Below are positions 1-12,300 of a stretch of 64,000 nucleotides of DNA, piece after piece. The translations under genes were made by a program, and so were the position numbers. Below the pieces are notes generated by a model. It was not told the origin of the DNA. It worked only from the letters and a program-made list of their open reading frames with translations, and ran no database searches. Every line of letters begins with the position of its first letter. The stretch's first letter is position 1. Origin of the DNA: Tanytarsus gracilentus (taxonomy: Eukaryota; Arthropoda; Insecta; Diptera; Chironomidae); assembly GCA_038502055.1 (NCBI GenBank), contig JAXRKN010000031.1:124001-188000 (forward strand), read 5' to 3'.

Positions 1-2009
1 AGTACCAGTTTCGTTCCCTTTTCAACCAGCTCATTGAATTTCGTGGTAAGAATTGCTTCCAGTTTAGTCATAATTGCGTCGAGATAGCGTGTAAGAATTG
101 TCTTTGGACAGTCTTCGCTGAAATTGACGAGTGCCGCACCAGCGTGTGCTTGTACGCGTGGATTTAGGTGGTCGTCGAGGAGATTAAGCAAGCCGGGAAT
201 AACTGCACTGTGGAACTTTTTCTCAAAAACAGGTGCGAAATCAGTTGCCATCTGGCCGATTGCATTACATGCTGCATAGCGTACGCGCGGGTGTGGATCA
301 ACTAAGTATTTTATAGTTCCCTCAGTGACGTTATCGAGCATTGCATCCATTTGCTTATGGCAGCCTTCTCCGGCCGCACTAATGGCCATTAAAGCTGCAT
401 GACGATACTTCCAGTCAGGATTACTCAACATTGCCGGAATGTTTTGAATAATGTGCGGTAAGATGGCCTTCCCACCCAAGCCACAAGCGAGACGATCGAG
501 AGCAGACTCAGCAATAACATTATTCTCGCCCGTATCGTCCTCGGTAATCTGATCTGAGACAGCCCAGTCCTCATCATCGTCGAGATCTGTCATCATTTTA
601 AGCACAAGTGGCACCAACATTGCAATATATTTCTCTGCTTTCTTTCTCACCATTGCTGACGCATTTTCCGAGAGCGAAACCATAACTTCGAGTGCCAAAT
701 GTCGCCAACTATCCTCGATATCTTCACTTCGAAACACATTTATGCACATTTCAAAGATATTTTCCAGCTGCGGACGAAGAAATTTCGGTACACTTTCTGC
801 CATGTCGATAAGAAGCTTAAAAAGTGTCTGATCATCTTCTTCCTTAATCGAGTCGGCTGTAATCATGATGACGTGTGGAAGAAGGTCGGAAAAAGCCTTC
901 TGAATTTCGACCTCTTTATCGTGAAGAAGAATGAATGCGACGACGGCACGGACCGCTTGAAATCTCACTTCTTGATTCGAAGATGGATCCAAATACTTCA
1001 TTAGCATTTCCTTAATCACGGTAAGATAATTGTTTTGCTGGTTGCCAAAGATTCCCGGCACCGATGAGAAAATGCGCAGTGCCGACTCTTGGTGGAGGGG
1101 ATTTGGAGCGTTAGCACATTGAAAGAGAAGCTGTAGAATTTCCGGCCATTGATTATTGCCATCTTCATCGATTAGATTTCTCGCTACTTCGGCGACAACT
1201 TCGCAAATTTTCCGTCTCAAATTTGGTGTCACCTCCTGTTGAAGGAGCATAATGATTTGAGCCTTCAATTCAGCCTGCTGCTCTACGGGGAGCTGTTTAA
1301 ATAGTTAATAGATTAATTTTTGATTGTCATCGCAAAAAGTAGTCATGCAAACCTTTGGAAAGAAGTCCTGGAAATCTGATGAAAAAACTCGTCTAAGGAG
1401 CACTGCCGCCATCAACCTTCCCTCTTCCGAAACTTGAACATTTTGTATGGCACGCAAGAGTAGTGTCACTTTCAATTCAGTAGTCAAATTGTTGTACGCT
1501 TCCTGTTAAATTAAAAAAAAATTTATTAAGATCCAGCTGGATGTTTTTTTCGTTCGCAATAAAATCACAATTATATGCATCATTAAAAGAGAGTTATTTA
1601 TATGCACCTATTGAAAATTCGCAAACTGCATGCGAAAATCATTCGTCATTGAATTTCAATGACGCTCAATGAGGGGTTGAAAATTTGGAGGGAAAATCTG
1701 AGAAGGGATTTATTTGGCAGCAGTTCAGAAAGAATTTTTGTACATTTTGATCAAATTAAACCACACGTTGCAATTAAACTCTAATGAATCATCATGTGGT
1801 AATTTTCTTCTTTCTTCACATGAAAAAAACTTTAAAGCACATTTTTCTTTCTCTCCAATGTGCACATTTTTTTTTATTGATTTTTGCGATTTTAATACGA
1901 CGTAAATCCACCAAATGTCGCCATTTCCTACCTCGGCTAGTGTCCGTGCATCGTTGTCAATTGAGAGCAAGGAATTTAACAAATTAGAAAACTGTGTATC
2001 GTCTGCCAT
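1..2009 (-). CDS. IPO5: Importin-5 / karyopherin beta-3 (5' part, C-terminus outside window)
   Basis: Nuclear import receptor of the importin-beta superfamily that carries cargoes such as ribosomal proteins through the pore and releases them on RanGTP. Exons on the minus strand: 2009-1932, 1502-1353, 1292-1 (continues beyond the window). All three junctions are phase 0 with GT/AG borders; joining exons 1 and 2 restores the family's N-terminal run around ARTLAEEAYNNL. The sequence is a series of HEAT-type helical pairs, including LALEVMVSLSENA and RVRYAACNAIGQMA, with the acidic insert DLDDDEDWAVSD typical of importin-5 between repeats. ATG at 2009 is the only in-frame start near the family's N-terminus (MADDTQF). 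About 500 of the usual ~1,100 residues are present. A fly orthologue is called Karybeta3. Confidence 0.93.
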
Positions 2010-2318
2010 TCGGAATGAATTTTTTTTTGTAACATGAACGAAATGACTAACCTGCGAGAGAGAAATTTCTCCTCGTCACTATCCCCTCGATCACGAAGGG
2101 AATGACAAAACGAAAATTTAAATATTTTATGACCGTTACAATTAAACGTTAAATTAATTTTGTCTTTATTAATTTTAAAGCTAAGCCCATCAGTAAAATG
2201 CATTTTTCATTAGCGTTTCTCTACAAAAATACTTGTGTGTGTGTGTATGTGTGATTTCTACTATATTAAGTTATCATTATTATTAATAAAATTATTTTGA
2301 AAAAGTTTAAAGTTAGAG

Positions 2319-4030
2319 TTAGAATTTATGAAAGTAGATCTTCTCCTCGTGGTAGGTTCTTAGAATAAATTGTAATAAACTTTGACTCTCGATGTCATTA
2401 AAAAAGATATTTAACGAGGAATAGTTTTCAAGAAGCGAACAATAAGCGATAAAAAACTTTGGTGAGCTGAGACTAAATTGAATTTGAGGTGTGCTTAAGA
2501 GTATCTTCAGGATGTGCGACTCAACAAAAATCCACTCTCGGAGTGCATTCGAGTTTTTTGAACCCCTATGTGTCTCTATGAGCCATTCACAGGCTTTTGT
2601 CGTTTGATTTTTTGTCTTCTTGAACGCCACGTGAATCTCATCCATTGCAAAGCCCATATTGACAAGAGTATTAATCGTGTCTGCTATAGTCCTTGGTTCC
2701 TCATTTTTTTCACTATAAAATCTTACTATCTCTAAAAGTCCTTCGACTTTATCTTTTATGCTCTGTCGACAAAAAAAAAGAAATGGGAGAAAATATAAGA
2801 GAGATTAAGAAAAAATCGATCTAAGACCATATCTCGCGTGATAGTGAGACAGTTAATGCTTCCTTTCATGCGTCTTAATCCCTCGTCATTTTGAAAGATT
2901 AAAACACACGGATTTCTGACAGGGGAAGATTTTTTTTCGAACAACCCGTGCATGTGCTTAAAAACTCACAATTGCTTTATGTTTCGAGAAGAAAATAGAA
3001 TTGGTTGATGGGAATGTCCTACTGTAAAGTCTCCTAAAAGTGCAATCTGCCGGGCTGCTTGCAGCAACGTCTTCAATTGACTCGCTCGATAATTCAAGGC
3101 TATTAATTGATTGTCCATCCTCCTGATGCTCTTCTTTTTCCACATTTTCAACTAACCAATCCAGAGCCATTGAATAATTATTTCCTTGAAGTTTAAGAGC
3201 TCGCAGCACATCACTGCGACTGAAGCCCATTTCCATAAGAATTTTTACGATATCTCGGTGATTATTAAGGCTAAGAAGAATCTTTTGTCGATAATATTTT
3301 ATGAGTTTCTCGGCGAATGGGGAACTGCCAATGATGAATGCCGAATACTTTGCAATTTCACTGAGAATTTTCCTCAAATCGTGCTGTAAGTCGCCTTGAA
3401 AAAATGCCGAGTCCATAGATAGATGTTGGCTCATCGATAGTGAGGAATTAATTAGAGGGAGATTCTTGGTACGATTTTGAATTTCCTTTTCGGTCGGTCC
3501 ATGACAATTTTGCACATTTAAGAGGTGATTAAGACTTCCATCGGCGCGCTTCGATAGCAAAAGAAATTCTTCGCCATCTCGCACGTGAAAATTTAAAATT
3601 AAATCAAGATCTCTAAATGCTAGTTTTGTACTCGATCTCACTAGTCGATGAAAATGAATGTCATAATTAAATGAAGTTGATGACGACGAACGTGATGGAC
3701 TGTGCATTGATTCGAGTTTTTTTAGTGCCTTTTCCTTGACTTGCAAGCCCGTATCAAAATGTGAGATTTGAAGTTTTAAAACGACCCCCAAGCGAGGCGC
3801 GACAATTCTTAAATGTATAAACTCAGTCGATGTCTTTTCTTCACAATCATCATCTTGATATTCGCTCTGTGGCTTCGTTCTAGAGAGAGGGTGAGAAAAA
3901 TGTCATTTATTATTAAAATTTGCACAGCAGGACTCCTTCTACATTGTATGTAGTATCTACTTACATCTCTTCTGATCTTGAGCGTAGCCAATGGTTTTTC
4001 CTCAATGCAGCTGTTTTCTCTCTCAGCCAT
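2319..4030 (-). CDS. UBAC1: UBAC1/KPC2-like ubiquitin-associated protein
   Basis: UBAC1 is the non-catalytic subunit of the KPC ubiquitin ligase and binds ubiquitin chains and the proteasome. Exons: 4030-3965, about 3872-2970, 2762-2319, giving about 470 residues (human 405). An N-terminal ubiquitin-like region is followed by the family's RDGEEFLLLSKRA stretch, a first UBA domain (LMEMGFSRSDVLRALKLQ, then ALDWLVENVE), a second UBA (LVNMGFAMDE, ACEWLIETH) and a C-terminal STI1-like helical segment. The ATG at 4030 lies in a perfect ACCATGG context and is preferred over the in-frame ATG at 4048. The exon 1/2 join is uncertain: the first AG after the pyrimidine tract (exon from 3879) breaks frame, while an AG seven bases later keeps it. 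Family call is strong; the first 25 residues are not. Confidence 0.85.
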
Positions 4031-4296
4031 GGTAACATCCTTTACCATCTTAGTACATCTTAGAGGCGAATATAATGAAGATAGACTGACGATAAGTTTA
4101 AAAAAAATTTCACGAATAATTTTCTTGATTTTCCATTTGCTAACCTTTTCCGTGAAATTTTCCGAGTTTGAGTGTAGCGTGTCGGAATGTCAGCATGAAT
4201 TTTCCGAGGGAAATTTTTACAGAAATAATTTTTTTGAGATTTCTCTTTTTTTATTTTATAAATTATTAAGGATTTATTTTTTAAATTTTAAAAAAA

Positions 4297-5007
4297 TTAG
4301 GAAATTGTTTTTGGTGGTCTTAAAATTGAGTTTTTCTTTAGAGTTTCCACAAGCCACGTGAGCGCTTCTTTAACGTTGGTGCCGTGCAAACCTGAGGTGG
4401 CGATTGTCATGAAATCTCTTCTGCCTATCAAATGACCATGTGGCTGGAATAATGACTTAATTTCTCGTACGCTCATGCAGTCTGTGAGGTCATTTTTATT
4501 TCCGCAGATTAGTATAGGGACACCACTTAGATACTGATTTTTAATCATCTTCTCAAAAAGCTCTTTTGACTCATTCAGTCTTTCTTTATCGTTTCCATCT
4601 ATGACATAAAGAACTCCGTGACACTCATCATAGTACTTATCCCAAAGAATTTGAAGTTCCTTTTGACCGCCTGGAAGCAAAAGTTTTTAATTTTAATAAT
4701 TATATATTTTTTTATTTGAAACTCACCTAAATCCCAAAAGCATAATCGAATGCCTTCAATTTCAATGTTGCCAATATTTAAACCAACTGTTGTCGTGACA
4801 CTTTTGAGTCCCTTATATCCTTTTGTAAATTTTGTTTTCGCACTTTCAAGAAATGTTGATTTTCCTTAAATTGTTCAATAATTAGAGTTTAATTAATTTA
4901 TTCATAATTTCTTTCATCCTACCAGCATTATCAAGTCCTAGTATTAGCACATTATATTCGTCCTTTTGTGTAAATAGCGTGTAAAAGCCAGACATTAAAT
5001 GAAACAT
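4297..5007 (-). CDS. ARFRP1: ARFRP1, ARF-related small GTPase
   Basis: Golgi/trans-Golgi small GTPase that recruits ARL1 and golgins and supports post-Golgi sorting. Exons 5007-4923, 4864-4727 and 4670-4297 join to 198 residues (human 201). The G1 loop is GLDNAGKS, the switch I threonines are in TTTVGLNIG, switch II is WDLGGQ, and the guanine-specificity motif is NKND. QKDEYNVLILGLDNAG and WDKYYDECHGVLYVID are diagnostic for ARFRP1 rather than ARF or ARL. Residue 2 is Phe, so there is no N-myristoylation site, as in the family, where membrane attachment uses an acetylated N-terminus. The upstream ABHD16A stop is 296 bp away, and both genes are transcribed in the same direction. Confidence 0.95.
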
Positions 5008-5303
5008 TTTCAATGATGACGAAGAAGAATCCGAAAAATAAACAAAAACATATTTTTTTAAATTTAAAAAAACCGTTGAGATTTACATGAGATATAATTT
5101 TTATTTGGAAACCACATCATTCTATATAAAATTTGAAATAAATTAATACACAAAAGGGAGAATTTTGTTTTGTAGCTAAATATTGAAGAACCACCATCTC
5201 TAATGCTCTAATTTAATTGCGAAGCATCAAAGGGAACTTAATGAAAAAGTATGTAGAAAAGCATCATCACCCGTTAAGAAGTAAGTAGTACGAATTAATT
5301 CTC

Positions 5304-7118
5304 TCATGTAAAAACAAAATCATTCTCGGATGGAATGGACCAACCATTTTTAAAAAATTCTCCTGGCAAAGGAGTGCAATGTGAGCTTTTGTAGTCATAG
5401 AAATGATTTTTAATCAAATAAAGGGCCAACGCATTACGTTGCTGTTCGGAATAGTCAGCGCCAATTTTTAATGGATATGAAGCACCATGTTCAGCGGCGT
5501 ATGATATAAGCAATGAAAGGGACATTTGGTCATCAGCATTTGATTTGGCTAAAATTAATTGGTTAGAATTAATTATGGAAGAGACTTTAACTACTTACAA
5601 TGATCAATCGTTTTGTTGAGAACTTTTTGTGAAAACGTCAACTGTTCAGGCTTAAAAATGTTAGGGAATCGATATTTTAGCATATGCATTAGCAAATTAT
5701 TTCCCCGGTTCGTTCCAATTACCATTTCCCTTTAAAATAAGAAAATAATTATTACCATTCAATATTTTATGACATCTAATTACTTACTCTGTACATATGA
5801 CTTCATCTTCTGTTCTTCGAATCATCAATACGGGGCCATTATATTGTGTAATTAGTTCACTGTTATTTAAATTACAGTGATCACGAATGGCTATTCTCAC
5901 AATGCTTGATAAAGATTCAGGCATGCGTGGGAGTGCGAGATATAAGAGGTCATCAAAAGTTGCGTCCAGCACAACGCCTTTAATATTAGGATATTGTGAA
6001 GCGAGCCATAGCGAAGAGTAGGCACCAATTGACCATCCAAATAGCATAATATTTTCAGGGGCAAATTTAAGTGATTCTATCGCAAATTGTAAAACAGCTT
6101 CGACTGCATTTTGATCTTGTGAAGGAAGTGGTTCGCCTGAGCTGCCACCAAAACCAGGATGATTAAATCCAAGCACTGAGAAACGTAAATCTAGAGGAGT
6201 TCCCATTATGCCGATCTCGTAGAAGCCTGCATTGCCTTCCGCTGTGATGACAAGCGTTTTTCCATTATCAAACTTTGAATTGCGATTATCGACGAACATC
6301 GTATCAATGAAATTGTCATCGAGGGTCTGAATCTTATTCCTCGTACCCTTGTTTTCAAACACCAGCTTTGCTCTTCCTTGCACGAGCATTTGATGCAAAT
6401 ACTTTTGAATAAGACCAATACTACCGGGATAAATCATCTTCAATCCAAACGTATGAATTGCTAAAAATGCGGTTACACTGCAAGGTGAAAACCAATTAAC
6501 ATTTGACCGTTCAGTTTTAATAGGTGCCAGCTCTCGAGAGTTGTGTCCTTTTGTTTTCTGCGACTTCATGCTCCAGTCAATTGGCCAGTAGTCAAATTCA
6601 AAGTCATATGAGCGAATTTTCTTCTTACTTGCTGGATCTGAAGGATCCAGGGCTTTAGCTTCCTGCAATTCTTTAATAAATTTCTTGTAGATTTCACTTT
6701 GAGATCGACCATATCCTCGGAGGCAGTAAGAAAGCAATACAATTACGGTAATTCCAGTTGAAAATTTAACAAAAGTTCCGAGATACTCAACTGCAAAATA
6801 GCCCTTCTTGTAAAAGTACATCGTAATAAATGGAGATCCATATTTTGCAAGGCCAAACATTAAACTCCACTAAAATTATAAAAGAAAAACATTATAAATC
6901 ATCAAAAGTTGAACCTTGATCACTATTTTTTTTGTCTTACAAAACTTATAAGAGATCCAGCCAATTTTTCGAGCCCTTGTTCTGAGTAAAAAGTCTGAAA
7001 ATAAAATTAAATGCTTATTCTAGCTTAATAGCAGCAAACTTCAGCTTACCGCAACAGAAGCTCCATCGGTGTAGTCCTTAAAAAGCTTTGGAGTGAAGAC
7101 ATATTTAAAAAAACTCAT
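5304..7118 (-). CDS. ABHD16A: ABHD16A-like membrane phosphatidylserine lipase (alpha/beta hydrolase)
   Basis: ABHD16A hydrolyses phosphatidylserine to lysophosphatidylserine at ER membranes. Exons 7118-7050, 6994-6941, 6869-5788, 5729-5599 and 5548-5304 give 526 residues (human 558). Two hydrophobic segments lie near the N-terminus (about residues 35-95). The GFNHPGFGGSSG loop precedes the nucleophile elbow GWSIGAYSS, with Ser about 321. The acid is in VVLDATFDD (Asp about 343), and the C-terminal SHCTPLP carries the likely catalytic His (about 502). All three triad residues are therefore present. RRTEDEVICTEEMV spans the exon 3/4 join and matches the family. The conserved first-exon start MSFFKYVFTPKL supports the ATG at 7118. 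Confidence 0.92.
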
Positions 7119-7813
7119 CTTTTCTGGCAATAAAATTTAAATGAAATTTTTCACAATATTGATGTCGCCGTTTTCGCCCGAAAAGAACTCGCTAGTCGGA
7201 TAATCGTGGAGAAGTAAATTCAAATTTATATTTTCCGTTAATAATTTTTTTGATGAAATTTTAGCACTGATAATTAATTAAATTTTGCATTTAGTATTTT
7301 CAGATATTTTATCAAATTTTAAATAAAATAAATACTCATTAAAAAAATATTCAGTCAATTTTTTGGCGAATTTCTTGAACTTTCTAGCCAAACCATTAAT
7401 TGAAAAGCAAACTGAATAATCTCAGGTAATCTTTAATATTAAAATTACCTGCTATTCATAATCAAAATATCGCATAATCTTGTAAAATTTTATTGCTTTT
7501 TCTTGTTTTTTTTAACCGACATTTTTTTAACCGAAAAATTTAAACCTGTTAGCAAAGAGAAGAAGAAGAAAAAAACACTTGTCTGACAAAAACTTTAAAA
7601 AATCAAAAATTACATCAAATAGTGCTCTAGATAGTTAAATTAATTAAATTACTACTGACCAATCACACCTACTAAGGAATAATCATTAAATGGTGTCAAT
7701 TTGTCAATCGGCAAGGTGAGAAAACGAAAAAAAAGTGCAAAGTAGAAAGTTTGCTAAAAAACAATTTTTTCTTTCATTGCAGTTTGAAGTAAGAAATTTG
7801 AGATACGATAAAA
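7119..7813. other. Divergent intergenic region, ABHD16A / Ser-Pro-rich gene
   Basis: AT-rich interval between two divergently transcribed genes, so it probably holds both promoters. Near its right end a probable 5'UTR intron of the plus-strand gene can be seen at 7716-7792 (GTGAGA donor, TTCATTGCAG acceptor). An ATG at 7691 opens a short reading frame that ends at TAA soon after that junction, so it would be an upstream ORF if transcribed. No further gene was seen. Confidence 0.5.
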
Positions 7814-8827
7814 ATGCTGATTGCGCCTATTTTTCACAACAATTATTTGACACCAAAGAGAGCTGACTCACAGCAGAAACTAAGGTAAGAGATTTCGTCA
7901 CAAGGTAAAGAACAAAGAAGTAGCTTAATTTTTCTGTTCTTTTGCAGTGAAACATCCCTAAACAACTCCGTTAAAAGTAACGATGGCAACACTTCTGGAA
8001 CTTATAGCAGTATTTTTAAGTCGGCGTTTAATCGGGGAACGGAACTTTTGAAAAATACTTTCTTCACGGCGCCACTTGTTACAAATTTCCCACAGCAGCA
8101 GCAGCAACAATCAGCTAAACCCTCAAACAATCATCAAGAGTCACCAATTACCATCTCATCAAGGTCATCAACACCATCATCGAGCTCATCATCGGATACG
8201 GAGAGCGAAGATGATGGATCATCGCCAGATAGCATTAAAACTGAGTTGATGCTCTTTAAGCCAATCACTAGAGAGCCTCGCACTAACTCAGCTAATCCTC
8301 AACTCATTCGTGTTCCGTCTATTCGCTCAACATCATCGTCAAATTCATCTGTAATTCATTCACCATGTCCCAGTCCATTCAATATTCCATTAACACCATG
8401 CAGACTTTCAGCATTTTCGTTCGTTGTTCAAGTTCAATCATCATCATCACCACAGCCGCCACCACCACCAAAGACAAATAAGCGCAAATGTTCAAAATTG
8501 AGTCCAGAGAAAAAGTCTAAGGAATTATCTCCAAAACGCCAAAAAAAATTGGACACAACTGAGGAGGTCAAAATTGCAAAAAGGCGACAGTCTCGAATCA
8601 TTTCTGCTGCTCCTGTTGTTCTTCCGATTTCGGAAAAGACTGAAAATGTTCGTAAAACACGCAGTAAAAAGCAAAATTCGGAACCACTTGAAGCAAAACC
8701 AATCAAGGAATTCAAGAGTCCACAGAAAAAGCCAGCTAAACGCAATAGCGTTCCGGTCAAGCCTGCAGCACCAGCAGCTGTAATAGATGACTCGCTTCGT
8801 CGTGTAACACGCAGTATGAAGAACTGA
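7814..8827 (+). CDS. Unrecognised Ser/Pro-rich basic protein, probably nuclear
   Basis: I do not recognise this family. Two exons, 7814-7884 and 7948-8827, joined through AAG|GTAAGA ... TTTGCAG|TGAA, encode 316 residues. The N-terminal ~70 residues are the least biased part (MLIAPIFHNNYLTPKR, then SSIFKSAFNRGTELLKN) and are the best candidate for a conserved element. After them come a Gln run, a Ser-rich acidic tract ending DTESEDDGSSPDS, a proline run, and a Lys-rich region (SPEKKSKELSPKRQKK) that looks like a nuclear localisation signal with proline-directed kinase sites. It ends RRVTRSMKN. The coding reality is supported by the intron, frame continuity and codon bias; the function is unknown. 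It is convergent with CCDC39. Confidence 0.72.
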
Positions 8828-9318
8828 TAATAACACGGAATTTCTAATGCAAAGTGATATGAAGAAATATTTTAGAGCGAGAATCCATTAAGATGAAAAC
8901 GCCTTTTTCAACCATTTTTTAATTGCACCCTCGATAGGAATATGCAATTTTGTGATAAGATTATCCCCACAATTTATGACTTTTTATGTTCATTAGATGT
9001 AGTTAGATGATACAGGAAAATTGATATTGCGACAAATAACTAATCTATTTTTTTAAGAAAATACTTTTGCACTCTGTGTAAAAAACTTTATTTCTAACTT
9101 TTGATTACAAAGCAATAGCCTTGAAAATTTCATTGAATGATTTGAAATTTAAGCAAGACTTAAAATCTCCAAACGTTTAAATTCATTTTTCTCTCATTGC
9201 TCACAATAAAAAGATTTAAAGTGAAATTAAGACAATTCTACTTATGACCACTACTCATTTTGATCTTGTACAAATTGATTTTAATTGTAATTAAATAAAT
9301 TTTAAAAAAATTGCAATT
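8828..9318. other. Convergent 3' UTR region
   Basis: AT-rich stretch between the stop codons of the Ser/Pro-rich gene (plus) and CCDC39 (minus). It contains AATAAA-type signals (for example near 9293) and no credible reading frame, so it is best read as two facing 3' UTRs. Confidence 0.5.
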
Positions 9319-12300
9319 TTACGTTTTATTAGTCTTCTTCAATGCAGTCTTTTTAGTTTTTTCGGGAAATGTGATTTTAACAACCGACAGACCTGTTTGT
9401 GATATAATTTTTGATGATTCCCTTGTCGTCTTAGAATCTTGACTCGATGGTGTCGACGAGCCAGAGCAAATGGAACGATGTGAAACTGCAAATGTGAGCG
9501 TAAAAAAAATCTTAAATATTTCAAAAGCAACATAAAAATCTTCATGATGGTACTCTAATGGAGCATTAAATATTCTAGCAGCACATAAATTTTAAACTTA
9601 CATCTTTTCGAACAATGGGGGTCGCCGCGCGATGAAATTTCGCCAATTGACGTTTCACTTTTCCACGAACATTGACTCTTGGCACGACGAATGTTGGCTG
9701 GAAGGCTTAGGCCACGCTCAATAAAAAACTTGGTGACTGCTGAACTCATTTCTGGATAATTATCAATTAAGTCAGCCATTTGCTGCATTGCAGAGCTGCC
9801 ACGTTCTTCATTCTCGCTAAGCTCAATGTTTCTATCGTAGAGCATCATAAATTCTTCATCCTTAATGCGCCGTTTTGCTGCTCTGTACGCCATTTTCATG
9901 TCACGATCTGCACGTTCCTTCTTGGTGTCTTGATCGAGCAATTCTTTATGAACTTTCAGCAGCGTGTCATTATGATCTAGTTTTTTCCGTTGTGCTTCCT
10001 CAAATTCTTTCTCCAATTCTTGCCGCTGAGTCTCGAGCACCTCCAAATTGTCAATTAACGAAATCAAATTGCTCTTTAAAATTTTAATCTCATTAATTAT
10101 TTTACAGTATTGATTCTGTAAATCATACATTCGCTTCATCTCGGGACTATCTTCGTGTATCGTATCGAAAACCTTACGATATTCGTCATTGGAGAAATTC
10201 ATTAACTTTAATGCATTTTCCATGTATTTCACTTCCGTTTCGGCTTTAGCGATTTTATCATTCAGTTGATTGCCTTCGTTCAGCAACATATATTTCTCTT
10301 GAGCCATTTGAATTTTTATCTGCACGGCAGTGACTGTCGTGCCATCCTCATTTCGTCCCAACAAATCCATTGCACATGCATAACGCTTTTTCAGCTGCTC
10401 AATTTTCACTAATCGCTCGACTACATCGGCTTTCATTTGATTGCGCTCTTCAATCAAGCACTTTCGTCGCATTTGAAGGATATTCATTTGTGCTTTTATA
10501 TCGATGAGACGATCACTCGTGGCCGCTTCTAATTCCATTTTGTGCCTCTCGAGCGAAAAAGCTCTATCGGCCTGCTTAGCAATGAGCTTTTCCAATTGAG
10601 ATATTTTAATTTTTAATAAATTCTGCTCGACAAGTTTCTCCTGGTTTTGTTGCAATAAAATTTTTTGCTGCTTCTCGCCGCCCTCAACATAAATTTTCCT
10701 CTCCTTTAGCTTTTCATTCTGTGGTAAGGAGAAAATTATAATATTTGCATGCACAAATTTATATAGAGCACAGAGGACACTTTCAAGGGATGATTTTTTA
10801 GCAAAGCTTTTTTTAAAAGTTTTAACAAAGCTTAAAATTTTTGAGACATAAAAGTTTAGAAACTACAACCCTTGAAAAATCCAATATCATACAATCTTCG
10901 TCAATGTACTATATTCATGCCACATTTTACTTACAATCTTTTCATAATCGCTGATTGAATTTTGATAATGCGTCGAAAGCTTTTTCAAATCCTCTTCTGT
11001 ACGTGCGATTTGAGTCTTCATCAAATTTTCAGCTTTTGCCTTGTCATCGAAAAGTTGCTCAAGGTGTATACGACGTGCGTCAAGACGTGCGGTTTCCTCC
11101 TCATCGACAGTACCCTGCATGGTTGCCAATCTCATTTCAGCATGTTGTATTTTATACTCGACATTGTAGAGAATTTCAGTTTGTCTCAAGAGCTCCTTTT
11201 CAAAGCCCTTACACGATGCACGAGTCTTTGAAATGCCCGACTCAATTGCTTGACTCTCAACAATGAGACTCTTTTCAATGTCCTGTAACTTTTTCAATTG
11301 TTGCTCCGAGCGATAGAGAGCTGAACTTAAGCGAGACGTTTCGTCCTCGATGCGCCTCATATTTTTACTTTCATCCTCGAGAAGCTCTTCAATTTGACGG
11401 AGCCTCTCTTGCGCATCGGAGTTACTGCCCTTAAACCTCTCATATTTTTCACGAATATCGCGGCACTCATCAATCATAATTTTGAGCGTTTTTTCCTTGT
11501 CCTTTTCCTCCACCAACATTTGTCGGTTTTGATTTCTTAAATTACTCAATTTCTGCGATTCACCTTGAACCGTCTTGCGGAGAGCCAGGAGCTGGATTAA
11601 ATTACAAAGAAAATAGTGCGTCAAATTAAATTGAATTTCTTTGCGATAAGTAAGACAAATTACACTTCAAATGGCGACACATTAATCACAAGGGCGTGAG
11701 GTTATTTTTACTCGATGTTTTGACTGTGATTTTTACTTAAAGATTTTATTTTGAAGGTTAATGGATTCAGAGTTCAAGCACAAACAAAATAAATCCAAAA
11801 AAAACTAGAGTAAACAAACCTCTGAATTTTTGAGTGCAATCGTGTCATCGAGTTTCAGCAGTCGATTCCGCATTTCTGACGACGTGATGTTGAGCTCCTG
11901 AATGAACATTTCAATTTCACGATTTTCTGTTTGCTTAAGCCTCATGACGCTCTCTTCTCGCGCCAACGCTTCATGCTTCTGTGCTGAAACTTTTTTCGCA
12001 TTATCGACCTCCAACTCCGTCTCCTTAATTTCCTTTTCACGCTGATTCATTTGCGTAACAGCATCCTTCCATGTATTTACCAATTGGCGCCTCTCCAGAT
12101 GAGCTTGCCTATAAAGTTGGCTCGTACGCTCGAGAAGTAATTCTAGAGATTTTCTCTCCTCATAAAGATTTACGAGCAGTGCCCGTTGCTTGGTAATAGC
12201 CTCGTGCAAAAGCTTTCTTTTCGAATCAAGCGTCTAAATATAATGAGAAGAAAAACTTTTTCATCATAATTTAAGAGTGATTATGGGTAATTTAATTTAT

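Noticed and set aside
8434..8836. Minus-strand frames over the Ser/Pro-rich gene
   Set aside because: Shadows of low-complexity codons on the plus strand; no ATG context or splice support.
9486..9545. Upstream part of the minus-strand frame 9339-9545
   Set aside because: This is a different frame from CCDC39; the true last exon starts at 9485 and ends at 9319.
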